The translations under genes and the position numbers were made by a program. Shown here piece by piece: positions 16,943-24,478 of a stretch of 41,918 nucleotides of DNA. Positions within the stretch are counted from its first letter, which is position 1, and each line of letters begins with the position of its first letter. The notes beneath the pieces were generated by a model, which had not been told where the DNA came from, ran no database searches, and worked only from the letters and a program-made list of their open reading frames with translations. This stretch comes from CAZCFB01 sp964511535 (lineage in GTDB: Bacteria; Myxococcota_A; Polyangia; GCA-2747355; CAZCFB01), in contig CAZEFW010000077.1 in the NCBI GenBank assembly GCA_964511535.1, positions 1-41,918 of the forward strand, read 5' to 3'.

Positions 16943-17752
16943 TCATTCCTGCGCAGGCCCATGGTCCTCCACTATCCGGGGCAGGACCCCGCCGGGGCGG
17001 CCGAAGTGCGGCACGACCTCTTCGCCCGGCGTTCCAGAAGGCTGGACGAAAGCCTCGATGCTGGAGGCGTAGTAGAGACAGCCCAGCTCCTCGGGAGGGC
17101 GGGAGCGGATGAAGGCGTCGGCCTCGCCCAGCGCCTGGAGCCAGGCAGCCTTGAGCTGTGGCAGGTCAACGGGCTCGGCGAGGTGCAGGCGGCGCAGCTC
17201 TTCCGGGCGAACCTTGCCGCGGCGACGCAGGAGCTCCAGCAGGGACAGCGGCGTGAAGCCTGGATCCTTGCCCGCCGCCGCCCAGCAGAGCGCGCCAAGG
17301 GGGAGCACCTCATGGTGCACATGGACCGTGTCCAGCAGGTCGCGAGGCTCGTCCCGTCCTGCCAGGGCGAGCACCTTGTTTATGGCCAGGTCGAGAGGGT
17401 GGAGGCAGTAGCCGAATTCCGGGCTGTGGACAGTGGGCAAGAATCGCCAGGCCGAGTCATGGGCCCACTCAATCTGCGTGGCCTGATCTTCCCTGCTCAC
17501 CACGGCTCTGAAGTAGCCTGGCTGCTGCATGGCCACCTGGACAGCGTGTCCAGCAGCTACCAGCAGGGCATGGTCCTGCTCAAAAGCCTCGGCCACCCGC
17601 TCAACCGAGTCGTGGAAGTAGTCCAGATCGTTGCTGTAGCGCTTGCTGTTGGGTTCGATGTGCAGCGCCGCCCCACCTGCCAGGTAGCTGTCGAAGGAGC
17701 GATTGTCAGCCAAAAGTCGGGCCAGCTCGGCCTGGTATTCGGTTAGCGGCAC
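16943..17752 (-). CDS. AbiEii/AbiGii-type nucleotidyltransferase (toxin-like)
   Basis: A 269-residue protein from the GTG at 17752; an in-frame ATG at 17815 would give 290 residues but overlap the partner gene by 73 bases. The start of the nucleotidyltransferase fold is clear: YLAGGAALH, then RYSNDLDYFHD, the usual GG-x-A-L-x(n)-R-x-(S/T)-x-D-x-D motif with metal-binding aspartates. LHPLDLAINKVLALAGRDEPRDLLDTVHVH is the second conserved block of the family (K and RD residues). AbiEii/MenA-like proteins transfer nucleotides, in known cases to tRNA ends, and act as toxins or phage-defence effectors. The gene overlaps its upstream 88-residue partner by 10 bases, so they are translated together. 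Whether this pair is toxic is not known. Confidence 0.82.
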   Translation of the reverse strand: MPLTEYQAELARLLADNRSFDSYLAGGAALHIEPNSKRYSNDLDYFHDSVERVAEAFEQDHALLVAAGHAVQVAMQQPGYFRAVVSREDQATQIEWAHDSAWRFLPTVHSPEFGYCLHPLDLAINKVLALAGRDEPRDLLDTVHVHHEVLPLGALCWAAAGKDPGFTPLSLLELLRRRGKVRPEELRRLHLAEPVDLPQLKAAWLQALGEADAFIRSRPPEELGCLYYASSIEAFVQPSGTPGEEVVPHFGRPGGVLPRIVEDHGPAQE

Positions 17753-18009
17753 AGCCTCGCCCCCGTGGCCCAGGCATTGCGCCCGCCATGCCGCATCAGC
17801 TGGTCGGCCACCCACGCCACGTCGTCCAGGGTTACCCTGTAGGCCGGATCAAAGGACCAGAAACACTCGGCATAGAACTCACGGAACGCTCGTCGCGCCT
17901 CTCGCACCCGCACCATGTCCCGCGCTGTCTGCGGATCCAGCTTCCTGCGGCTGCGCATGCCGCCTCTTCGTCCAATGATGGCCATGTATTCTTTGACTTC
18001 CTGGCTCAT
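17743..18009 (-). CDS. Small partner of the AbiEii-type protein (antitoxin-like)
   Basis: An 88-residue basic protein. The N-terminal part (AIIGRRGGMRSRRKLDPQTA) is Arg/Gly-rich, and the rest is helical with the motif REFYAECFWSFDPAYR and a conserved end (VAWVADQLMRHGG). Proteins with this CFWSF-type core are familiar companions of AbiEii nucleotidyltransferases, so an antitoxin or adaptor role is likely. I am not sure it binds DNA. Two starts are possible: the ATG at 18009, with no good ribosome-binding site, and the ATG at 17985 (MAIIGRR), with AGGAAG upstream. Palindromes directly upstream (18018-18040) fit autoregulation. Confidence 0.7.
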   Translation of the reverse strand: MSQEVKEYMAIIGRRGGMRSRRKLDPQTARDMVRVREARRAFREFYAECFWSFDPAYRVTLDDVAWVADQLMRHGGRNAWATGARLCR

Positions 18010-18017
18010 GTTTTCAA

Positions 18018-18040
18018 CATAAGCCGCTTATGATGATAAG
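18018..18040 (-). promoter_or_regulatory. Candidate operator/promoter of the toxin-antitoxin-like cassette
   Basis: Two overlapping inverted repeats: CATAAGC (18018-18024) with GCTTATG (18026-18032), and CTTAT (18027-18031) with ATAAG (18036-18040). This makes three ATAAG half-sites 8-9 bases apart. On the minus strand, TTGACT lies 17 bases before TATGTT, which ends 7 bases before the ATG at 18009. The palindromes would sit in the spacer of that promoter, giving a nearly leaderless transcript. The promoter assignment is tentative; the palindromes are seen directly. Confidence 0.5.
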
Positions 18041-18187
18041 TCAATGGAATAATAGATTATACGGATTGTTGACAACGGAATTGCGCCTCGAAATTATGGA
18101 CTTCCTGAGTTCGCCCGGCGTACGCAAGGGGCCGCCTGTGCTCCCGGGCATCTGGCCCGAAAGGGGAGCGTCCTCGAATCTGCCAGT

Positions 18188-18202
18188 CTACTGGCTCAGT
18201 AG
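18188..18202. terminator. Small hairpin downstream of the deacetylase gene
   Basis: Perfect 6-base-pair stem CTACTG (18188-18193) and CAGTAG (18197-18202) with loop GCT, 23 bases beyond the deacetylase stop. A second GC-rich stem abuts the stop itself. There is no T-run, so this is a weak terminator call. Confidence 0.3.
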
Positions 18203-18224
18203 GCGGGAGAGCGCCGCCCGGCGG

Positions 18225-19880
18225 CTACCGGCGACGGCGCCTCATCAGCACCATCCCCAGCAGCAGCACCAGCGCCATTGCCGGCAGGCTCGCAGCGCCG
18301 CCTCCCATGGAGCACAGGCCGTCGTCGTCCACGGTCCTGGGGCGCGGCATGCTGTAGATGCCCTGGTCGCGGGTGGCCGCGTCGAAGCCCGCGAAGCCGG
18401 CGTCCGGCCCGGGGAACGGCGTGGTCGCGTCGCCCCACGGGTTGCCGCCCAGGTCCACCACCGGAGTGGTGCCGCCGGAGTCCACGGTCGCGCTGCCGCC
18501 GTCGGCGCTGGACGACGAGTACGGCTTCCAGATGCCGAGGACCTCGCCGATGGGCTTGACCGGCATGCCCGACGCCTTGAGCACGCCCATGTGATCGATG
18601 AACTGCAGCGGCGTGACCTTGGTCTCCACGTTGGCCGGCGTATCGACGCGGTGGTACAGCAGGATCAGCCAGGCGTTCTGATTCTTGGCCTGGTCCACCC
18701 AGCTCTTGAGCGATGTCAGGGTGGTGGTGTTGATGACGATGTGCGACTTGAGCGCGGACACGTTGTAGGGGTACTGGTTCAGCCCCCACTTGATGGAGCG
18801 CTGGTACTTGTAGTAGCTGAGCACCGCCTTTTGCACGGTGATGTTGTCGATGCCCTCGCCCCCCGGCGGCGCGAAGCCCACCACGTTGAACCCGAACCCC
18901 TTGAGGGTGGCCAGCGAGTCCTTGAGGTGCTTGTCCAGGGTCGAGGCGGTGAGGTACTGGTCCTTGACCGCCCAGTCGTCGTGGTTCAGCGCGTGCGACC
19001 CGATCTCGTGGCCCGCGGTGTGCAACTCCTTGAGCTGCTTGGAGCCCATGAAGTCAGCGGTGAAGCCCTTCTTGTCCACGAAGGTCGAGTGGATGAAGTG
19101 GGTGGCCCGGATCCCCTGCTTCTTCATCTCGGGCAGGGCGTTCTTGTGAACCGTCAGCCAGCCGTCGTCGAAGGCGACGCTGATCACCCCGCCGGCCGGG
19201 ACGACGGTGCCCGCGTCGGTCACCTTGGGCACGTTGGCGTCCCACAGCGGGGGCAGGCCCCCGGTGTCCGGGGTCACGCCGGCGTCGACGGGCGGGTTGG
19301 GGCCGAGGCCCTTGTACAGCTTGTAGTCGTCGGTCTCCACCCAGCCGGTGGCGCAGATCTTGTGCATCACCTCCACGGTGGTGGTGGCCACGGGGATGTT
19401 GATGGTCTTGTTGGCGGTCTTCCACGCCCCGCCCGAGGAGCTCAGGCTCGCGGCGTTGATGTAGACCTGCCCCCCGGAGCTCAGGTTCGCCTTGACCATC
19501 AGGGCCGAGGGCACGGTGCTCCTGTACCGGTTGGACAGGGTGTACTTGCCGCCGCCCGGGTACACCGGCAGGGGCTTGGTCATCCACTTGGCGTCCCCCG
19601 AGGCGCAGGGCAGGGTGCCCGAGCCGCTGTACACCTCCACATGGATGGTGCGGTTGCCCCCGCTGTTGAGCCAGACGAACCCTGCGGTGGACGCGCTGCC
19701 CCACTTGTTGGTGATCCAGTACATCGGCAGCTTGGAGTTGACCGGGTCCTGCAGGGTCAGGCTGCCGTTGCGCATGATGTCCTGGCCCAGGGCAGTCGGC
19801 GACCACAGCAGCACGGCAGCGGCCAGCGCCGGCACGGCCAACAGCCGGGTACGGGGGCCGGCGAGTTTTCTAATATGCAT
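18225..19880 (-). CDS. Secreted NodB-type polysaccharide deacetylase with carbohydrate-binding-like domain and MYXO-CTERM-like tail
   Basis: A 551-residue protein from the ATG at 19880, which has GGAG 7 bases upstream; in-frame alternatives exist at 19895 and 19916. The signal peptide ends near SPTALGQ. Residues about 35-190 are a beta-rich, Ser/Gly/Asn-rich domain that may bind carbohydrate. The NodB domain has motif 1 (VAFDDGW), the metal-binding pair in GSHALNHDDW, motif 3 (FAPPGGEG) and the late His motif (LILLYHRVD). It should remove N- or O-acetyl groups from a polysaccharide. The C-terminus has a Cys (GLCSMGGG), a hydrophobic segment (LPAMALVLLLGMVLM) and five Arg, as in MYXO-CTERM sorting signals. 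It was probably part of the exopolysaccharide locus, like the deacetylase half of PgaB, although it is transcribed in the opposite direction. Confidence 0.88.
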   Translation of the reverse strand: MHIRKLAGPRTRLLAVPALAAAVLLWSPTALGQDIMRNGSLTLQDPVNSKLPMYWITNKWGSASTAGFVWLNSGGNRTIHVEVYSGSGTLPCASGDAKWMTKPLPVYPGGGKYTLSNRYRSTVPSALMVKANLSSGGQVYINAASLSSSGGAWKTANKTINIPVATTTVEVMHKICATGWVETDDYKLYKGLGPNPPVDAGVTPDTGGLPPLWDANVPKVTDAGTVVPAGGVISVAFDDGWLTVHKNALPEMKKQGIRATHFIHSTFVDKKGFTADFMGSKQLKELHTAGHEIGSHALNHDDWAVKDQYLTASTLDKHLKDSLATLKGFGFNVVGFAPPGGEGIDNITVQKAVLSYYKYQRSIKWGLNQYPYNVSALKSHIVINTTTLTSLKSWVDQAKNQNAWLILLYHRVDTPANVETKVTPLQFIDHMGVLKASGMPVKPIGEVLGIWKPYSSSSADGGSATVDSGGTTPVVDLGGNPWGDATTPFPGPDAGFAGFDAATRDQGIYSMPRPRTVDDDGLCSMGGGAASLPAMALVLLLGMVLMRRRRR

Positions 19881-20003
19881 ATCGAAGCTCCGCATGGCGG
19901 GATGATTGACCTCCAAATTTTAAGGTAAGAAGCGGCCAGATCCAAACTAATGGCCGGTTTTCCCGCTGCAGGATCATCTTTCGGTGCCCCGGTGCCTGTC
20001 GGG

Positions 20004-20029
20004 TATAATGGTGCTCTTCGGACAGCACC
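20004..20029 (+). promoter_or_regulatory. Likely -10 box and start-site hairpin of the FGE-like lipoprotein gene
   Basis: A consensus TATAAT at 20004-20009 with no good -35 at the expected place (TCGGTG, 19981-19986). An inverted repeat GGTGCT (20010-20015) and AGCACC (20024-20029) with an inner C-TTCG-G tetraloop follows at once and would form at the 5' end of the mRNA. The gene starts 64 bases further on. Confidence 0.45.
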
Positions 20030-20092
20030 GCGGGGTTGAGGGGCAGTCTGGCTCTGTCCGATTGAACTTTGTCCATGGACGAGAGGTTATTC

Positions 20093-23000
20093 ATGAACAG
20101 GCCGCTGATCCTGACTTGCTGTTTGCTGCTGACCCTCGCCTCCGGGTGTGGGGACGACTCACCTGCCCAGGGCACGGAGGGGGGCGCTTGCTACCCCAAC
20201 TGGACCTGCAACCCGGGCTACCTGTGCGTCTCGGGCGTGTGCGTGCGCACGCCGGATGGCCTGGGCCAGCCCGACATGCGCGCGGGCGATCTGTACCCGC
20301 ACCTGGGAGACCAGACGGTGACCGACGCGCCCGCGCCGGACGCCGGGGTGACAGCGGATCAGGGGCCGGATGCCGCGTCTGACTTCAACTTCGTGCCCGA
20401 CGCGCCGGTCATCCCCGACGGCGTGACCACCACGGTGTGCGGCGACGGCGTGGCCAACCAGTCGAGCGAGCAGTGTGACGGCGCCGACCTGGGCGGCAGC
20501 ACCTGCCACAGCATGCCGGGCTTCGACTTCGGCACCCTGAGCTGCAACGCCAACTGCACCCTGAACACCACCCAGTGCAGGAAGTACAGCTTCAAGACCC
20601 TGGCGGCCGGCAGCTTCACCATGGGCTCGCATGCCACGGAGGCGTGCCGGGACAAGGCGGACGAGGACCAGCACACGGTGAGCCTCACCAGCTCCATCCG
20701 GGCGGCCACCACCCCGGTGACCCAGGCCCAGTTCAACGCGGTGATGAACTACAACCCCTCGGCCACCCCCACCTGCGGCGACTGCCCGGTGGACACGGTG
20801 ACCTGGAACGAGGCCGCGGCCTACGCCAACGCCCTGTCAACGGCCGCCGGCCTGGCGACCTGTTACAGCTGCGCCGGCTCCGGCCCGTTCGTCATCTGCG
20901 GCGTCAAGGTGGCCTACATCGGCGCCAAGATCTACACCTGCCCGGGATACCGGTTGCCCACCGAGGCCGAGTGGGAGTACGCCTACCGCGCCGGCGGCTT
21001 CACCGCTTACTACAACGGCGCCAACAGCCTCGCCTCGTGCAACAGCTGCTCCACCGCGGACTTCTACGCCGGCCAGATCGCCTGGTACTGCAACAACTCC
21101 ACCGCGGGCACCATGCCGGTGGGGCGCAAGCAGGCCAACGCCTGGGGGTTTTACGACATGGCCGGCAACGTGGGGGAGTGGACCGGCGACTTCTACCAGG
21201 CCAGCCTCGGCGCCGGCCTGGTCACCAACCCTGCGGGGCCGGTCACCGGCACCTTCCGCGTGCGCCGCGGCATGACCTCCGACCGCATGCCCCACGGGCT
21301 GCGCGCCGCCTCGCGTGAGGCCGTGGCCGCGGGCTACCCGGGCAGCCAGTTCTCCGGCTTCCGCGTTGTGCAGACCCTCTCGTCCGTGCCGGCCAGCTGC
21401 GGCAACGGCGTCATCGAGACCGGCGAGTCATGTGATGGCAAGGCGCTGAACAACAAGACCTGCGTGACCCAGGGCTTCACCGGGGGCCTGCTGGCCTGCA
21501 GCGCCTCGTGCACCTTCGACACCACCAACTGCATCGGCACGCCGCTGTGCGGCAACAACAAGATCGACACCGGCGAGGAGTGTGACGGCACCGACCTGGG
21601 CAAGTTCACCTGCGTGGGCAAGGGGTACAAGGGCGGCACCATCGGCTGCACCAGCGCGTGCAAGTACGACCTGTCCAAGTGTACGCCGGTGAGCTTCTGC
21701 GGGGACGGCAAGGTCGAGGGGGCGGAGGAGTGCGACGGCAGCAACTTCAACAGCAAGACCTGCAAGACCGAGGGCTTCTCCGGCGGCGTCATCGCCTGCA
21801 AGAGCTGCAAGCTGGACAAGACCGGGTGCACTGGCACGCCGAGCCTGTGCGGCAACGCCAAGATCGACGCCAGCGCCGGAGAGCAGTGCGACGGCGCGCT
21901 GCTGGGCGGCTTCACCTGCGTGGGCAAGGGGTTCAAGAGCGGCACCCTCGGCTGCACCAGCACCTGCCAGCACGACACCTCCAAGTGCGTGCCGGTGAGC
22001 TTCTGCGGCAACGGTCTCATCGAGGGGCAGGAGACCTGCGACGGCAGCAACCTGAACCTGCAGACCTGCAAGACCCTCAAGTACGCCGGCGGCGTGCTGG
22101 CGTGCAACGCGGTCACCTGCCAGTTCAACACCGCGGGGTGTACTGGCACCCCTACCCTGTGCGGCAACGGCAAGATCGACGCCGCCGCGGGCGAGGAGTG
22201 CGATGGGACCCTGCTGGGCGGCTTCACCTGCGTGGGCAAGGGGTACGCCAGCGGCACCCTCGGCTGCACCACCCAGTGCAAGCACGACACCTCCAAGTGC
22301 GTGGCGGTGAGCTTCTGCGGCAACGGCGTCATCGAGGGGCAGGAGACATGCGACGGCGCCGCCCTGAACAACCAGACCTGCACCAACATCGGCCAGGGGT
22401 TCACCGGGGGCACCCTGGCCTGCGGCACCACGTGCCAGCTCAACACCAGCGGCTGCACCGGCGGATCGTCCACGGCCACGTGCGGCGACGGCGTCATCAA
22501 CGGGCTGGACCAGTGCGACGGCTCCCAGCTGGGCGGCTACACCTGCGTGGGCCTCAACTACACGGGCGGCACGCTGAGCTGCAATACGAACTGCACCTTC
22601 AACACCTCCAGCTGCACAGGCGGCAGCTCGGGCGGGGGCAGCGGGCCGAGCTTCGCCAGCATCCCGGCCGGCAGCTTCAGCATGGGCTCGCCGTCGAGCG
22701 AGCCGTGCCGCCAGCTGGACGGGGCCCAGGAGACCCAGCACACGGTCACCCTGTCCAATGCGTTTCAGATGTCACGCCACGAGATCACCCAGGGGCAGTT
22801 TCAGTCGCTGATGGGATACAACCCGTCTTTCTACAAGAGCTGCGGCACCACCTGCCCCGTGGACACGGTGAGCTGGCACCAGGCGGCTGCTTACGCCAAC
22901 GCGCTGTCCACGGCCAACTCGTTGACGCCCTGCTACAGCTGCTCGGGCACCCAGAGCGGGACCCAGTGCACGGTGGCCACGGCATACGCCGGGACGGGCA

Positions 23001-24370
23001 TCTACAGCTGCCCGGGCTACCGGCTGCCCACCGAGGCGGAGTGGGAGTATGCCTACCGTGCGGGGACGACCACGGCGTATTACAGCGGCGCCAACAGCCT
23101 GGCCAGCTGTAAGAACTGCACGACCGTGGAGACCAACGCCGGCAACATCGGCCACTACTGCGCCAACTCCACCTCGGCTTACAACTGGGTCACAACACAC
23201 CCGGTTGGGTCCAAGACCGCGAACACCTGGGGCCTGTACGACATGGCGGGCAACATCCAGGAGTGGACCCATGATCAGTATGTGGGCAACCTCGGTTCGG
23301 CCGCGGCCACCAACCCGGTCACCAGCCCGACCTCCCCGTGGACCGCGCGGGTCATGCGCGGCGCGCGGGTGCCCTACGGCTGGGCTTACGGCATGCGCGC
23401 GGCTTACCGCTGGAGCCAGGCCGCGGCGTCGGCCAACCAGGGCACGGGGTTCCGCGTGGTGCGGCGGGGGAGCGGCGGCACCACCACCGCGAGCTGGTTC
23501 GCCATGACCTCGGGCACCGGCAACACCCTCAACGGCGTGTGGGGCACCGGCACCAGCAACATCTACGCCGTGGGCAACGGCGGCACGATCCTGCGCTACA
23601 ACGGTACCGCCTGGACCGCCATCGCCAGCCCCACCACCAACAACCTGCACGACGTGTGGGGCAGCTCGGCCAGCGACATCTACATGGTGGGCGCCAACGG
23701 CACCGTGCTGCGTTACAACGGCGCGGCCTTCACCACCATCAGCCTCGGCACATCGAGCACCCTGTTCACCGATGTGTACGGCACCGGCGCCACCAACGTC
23801 TTCGTCACCGCCGGCGCCACTGCCTACCGCTTCAACGGCACTTCCTGGGTCGCCACCTCCATCAACAGCAGCACCCACGCCGCCACCGGCGTGATCCAAA
23901 TGTGGGGCAGCGGCGCCACCAACGTCTACGCGGCGCTCTTCATGCACGGCGGCTCGGGCGGCAGCTGCGCCAACGCGCTGTACCGGTTCAACGGCACCGC
24001 CTGGAGTCAGGTCAGCCCCGGCGTTTGCCCCCACGGCTTGTGGGGCTCGGCGGCCAATGACATCCATGTGGTTGGCACCACCGGCGCCAAGCAGGGCACT
24101 GCCTACTGGCACTCTCGCTACAACGGGTCCAGCTGGAGCCTGACCTCCCTGGCGGGCAACCAGTACGGCTGGGCCAGGCTGGCGGGTACGGCCAGCAACA
24201 CCATCGTCGGCTACTACGGCTCCTTCTCCACGCGTTACAACGGCACCACCTGGTCCTCGCTCTCCACGGGCCTCACCTCGTCCCAGGCGCTGTACGACAT
24301 ATGGGGCCACGGCAAGGCCTTCTACGCGGTGGGTACGGGCGGCATCATCCGCCGCTACATCGCCCCGTAA
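20093..24370 (+). CDS. Surface lipoprotein: two FGE-sulfatase domains, nine Cys-rich repeats and a beta-propeller
   Basis: A 1425-residue protein. The ATG at 20093 has GAGAGG 6 bases upstream and starts a lipoprotein signal (LTLASGC, Cys19). In order it has a Cys-rich region and one Cys-rich repeat (about 20440-20580), then FGE domain 1 (20581-21380). Eight tandem Cys-rich repeats of 45-50 residues follow (21397-22615). FGE domain 2 (22650-23470) and a beta-propeller of short repeats, such as VWGSSASDIYMVGANGTVLR (23500-24367), complete it. Each Cys-rich repeat begins CG(D/N)G-x-I and contains (E/Q)xCDG. FGE domains show GSFTMGS and the shared motif GYRLPTEAEWEYAYRAG, then GFYDMAGNVGEW or GLYDMAGNIQEW. 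It is probably a binding or adhesion protein rather than an active sulfatase activator. Confidence 0.88.
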   Translation: MNRPLILTCCLLLTLASGCGDDSPAQGTEGGACYPNWTCNPGYLCVSGVCVRTPDGLGQPDMRAGDLYPHLGDQTVTDAPAPDAGVTADQGPDAASDFNFVPDAPVIPDGVTTTVCGDGVANQSSEQCDGADLGGSTCHSMPGFDFGTLSCNANCTLNTTQCRKYSFKTLAAGSFTMGSHATEACRDKADEDQHTVSLTSSIRAATTPVTQAQFNAVMNYNPSATPTCGDCPVDTVTWNEAAAYANALSTAAGLATCYSCAGSGPFVICGVKVAYIGAKIYTCPGYRLPTEAEWEYAYRAGGFTAYYNGANSLASCNSCSTADFYAGQIAWYCNNSTAGTMPVGRKQANAWGFYDMAGNVGEWTGDFYQASLGAGLVTNPAGPVTGTFRVRRGMTSDRMPHGLRAASREAVAAGYPGSQFSGFRVVQTLSSVPASCGNGVIETGESCDGKALNNKTCVTQGFTGGLLACSASCTFDTTNCIGTPLCGNNKIDTGEECDGTDLGKFTCVGKGYKGGTIGCTSACKYDLSKCTPVSFCGDGKVEGAEECDGSNFNSKTCKTEGFSGGVIACKSCKLDKTGCTGTPSLCGNAKIDASAGEQCDGALLGGFTCVGKGFKSGTLGCTSTCQHDTSKCVPVSFCGNGLIEGQETCDGSNLNLQTCKTLKYAGGVLACNAVTCQFNTAGCTGTPTLCGNGKIDAAAGEECDGTLLGGFTCVGKGYASGTLGCTTQCKHDTSKCVAVSFCGNGVIEGQETCDGAALNNQTCTNIGQGFTGGTLACGTTCQLNTSGCTGGSSTATCGDGVINGLDQCDGSQLGGYTCVGLNYTGGTLSCNTNCTFNTSSCTGGSSGGGSGPSFASIPAGSFSMGSPSSEPCRQLDGAQETQHTVTLSNAFQMSRHEITQGQFQSLMGYNPSFYKSCGTTCPVDTVSWHQAAAYANALSTANSLTPCYSCSGTQSGTQCTVATAYAGTGIYSCPGYRLPTEAEWEYAYRAGTTTAYYSGANSLASCKNCTTVETNAGNIGHYCANSTSAYNWVTTHPVGSKTANTWGLYDMAGNIQEWTHDQYVGNLGSAAATNPVTSPTSPWTARVMRGARVPYGWAYGMRAAYRWSQAAASANQGTGFRVVRRGSGGTTTASWFAMTSGTGNTLNGVWGTGTSNIYAVGNGGTILRYNGTAWTAIASPTTNNLHDVWGSSASDIYMVGANGTVLRYNGAAFTTISLGTSSTLFTDVYGTGATNVFVTAGATAYRFNGTSWVATSINSSTHAATGVIQMWGSGATNVYAALFMHGGSGGSCANALYRFNGTAWSQVSPGVCPHGLWGSAANDIHVVGTTGAKQGTAYWHSRYNGSSWSLTSLAGNQYGWARLAGTASNTIVGYYGSFSTRYNGTTWSSLSTGLTSSQALYDIWGHGKAFYAVGTGGIIRRYIAP
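21548..22474 (+). repeat. Three tandem ~300-312-base coding units (pairs of Cys-rich repeats)
   Basis: Within the FGE-like lipoprotein, three units start at the Cys codons at 21548, 21848 and 22160. Each holds two Cys-rich repeats. The first is like CGNxKID...CDG...FTCVGKG...TSKC and the second like CGNG-x-IEG...CDG...GCTG. The higher-order period of 300-312 bases, with high similarity between units, points to recent tandem duplication. Confidence 0.8.
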
Positions 24371-24478
24371 ATCACACTCCAGCGCTGTAATTTCCGTCGA
24401 GCAGGACCCCCTGCGCGCCCCCTTTCAATTCCCCTCCCCGGTGGTATGCTGCGCGCGAAAATTGCCGGGAGGGACCCC

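Noticed and set aside
18061..18110. Plus-strand promoter with TTGACA at 18069
   Set aside because: A good -35 box, but the -10 is weak and no plus-strand gene lies downstream.
18030..19928. 632-codon plus-strand open frame opposite the deacetylase
   Set aside because: Antisense shadow; the minus strand has a NodB domain and signal peptide.
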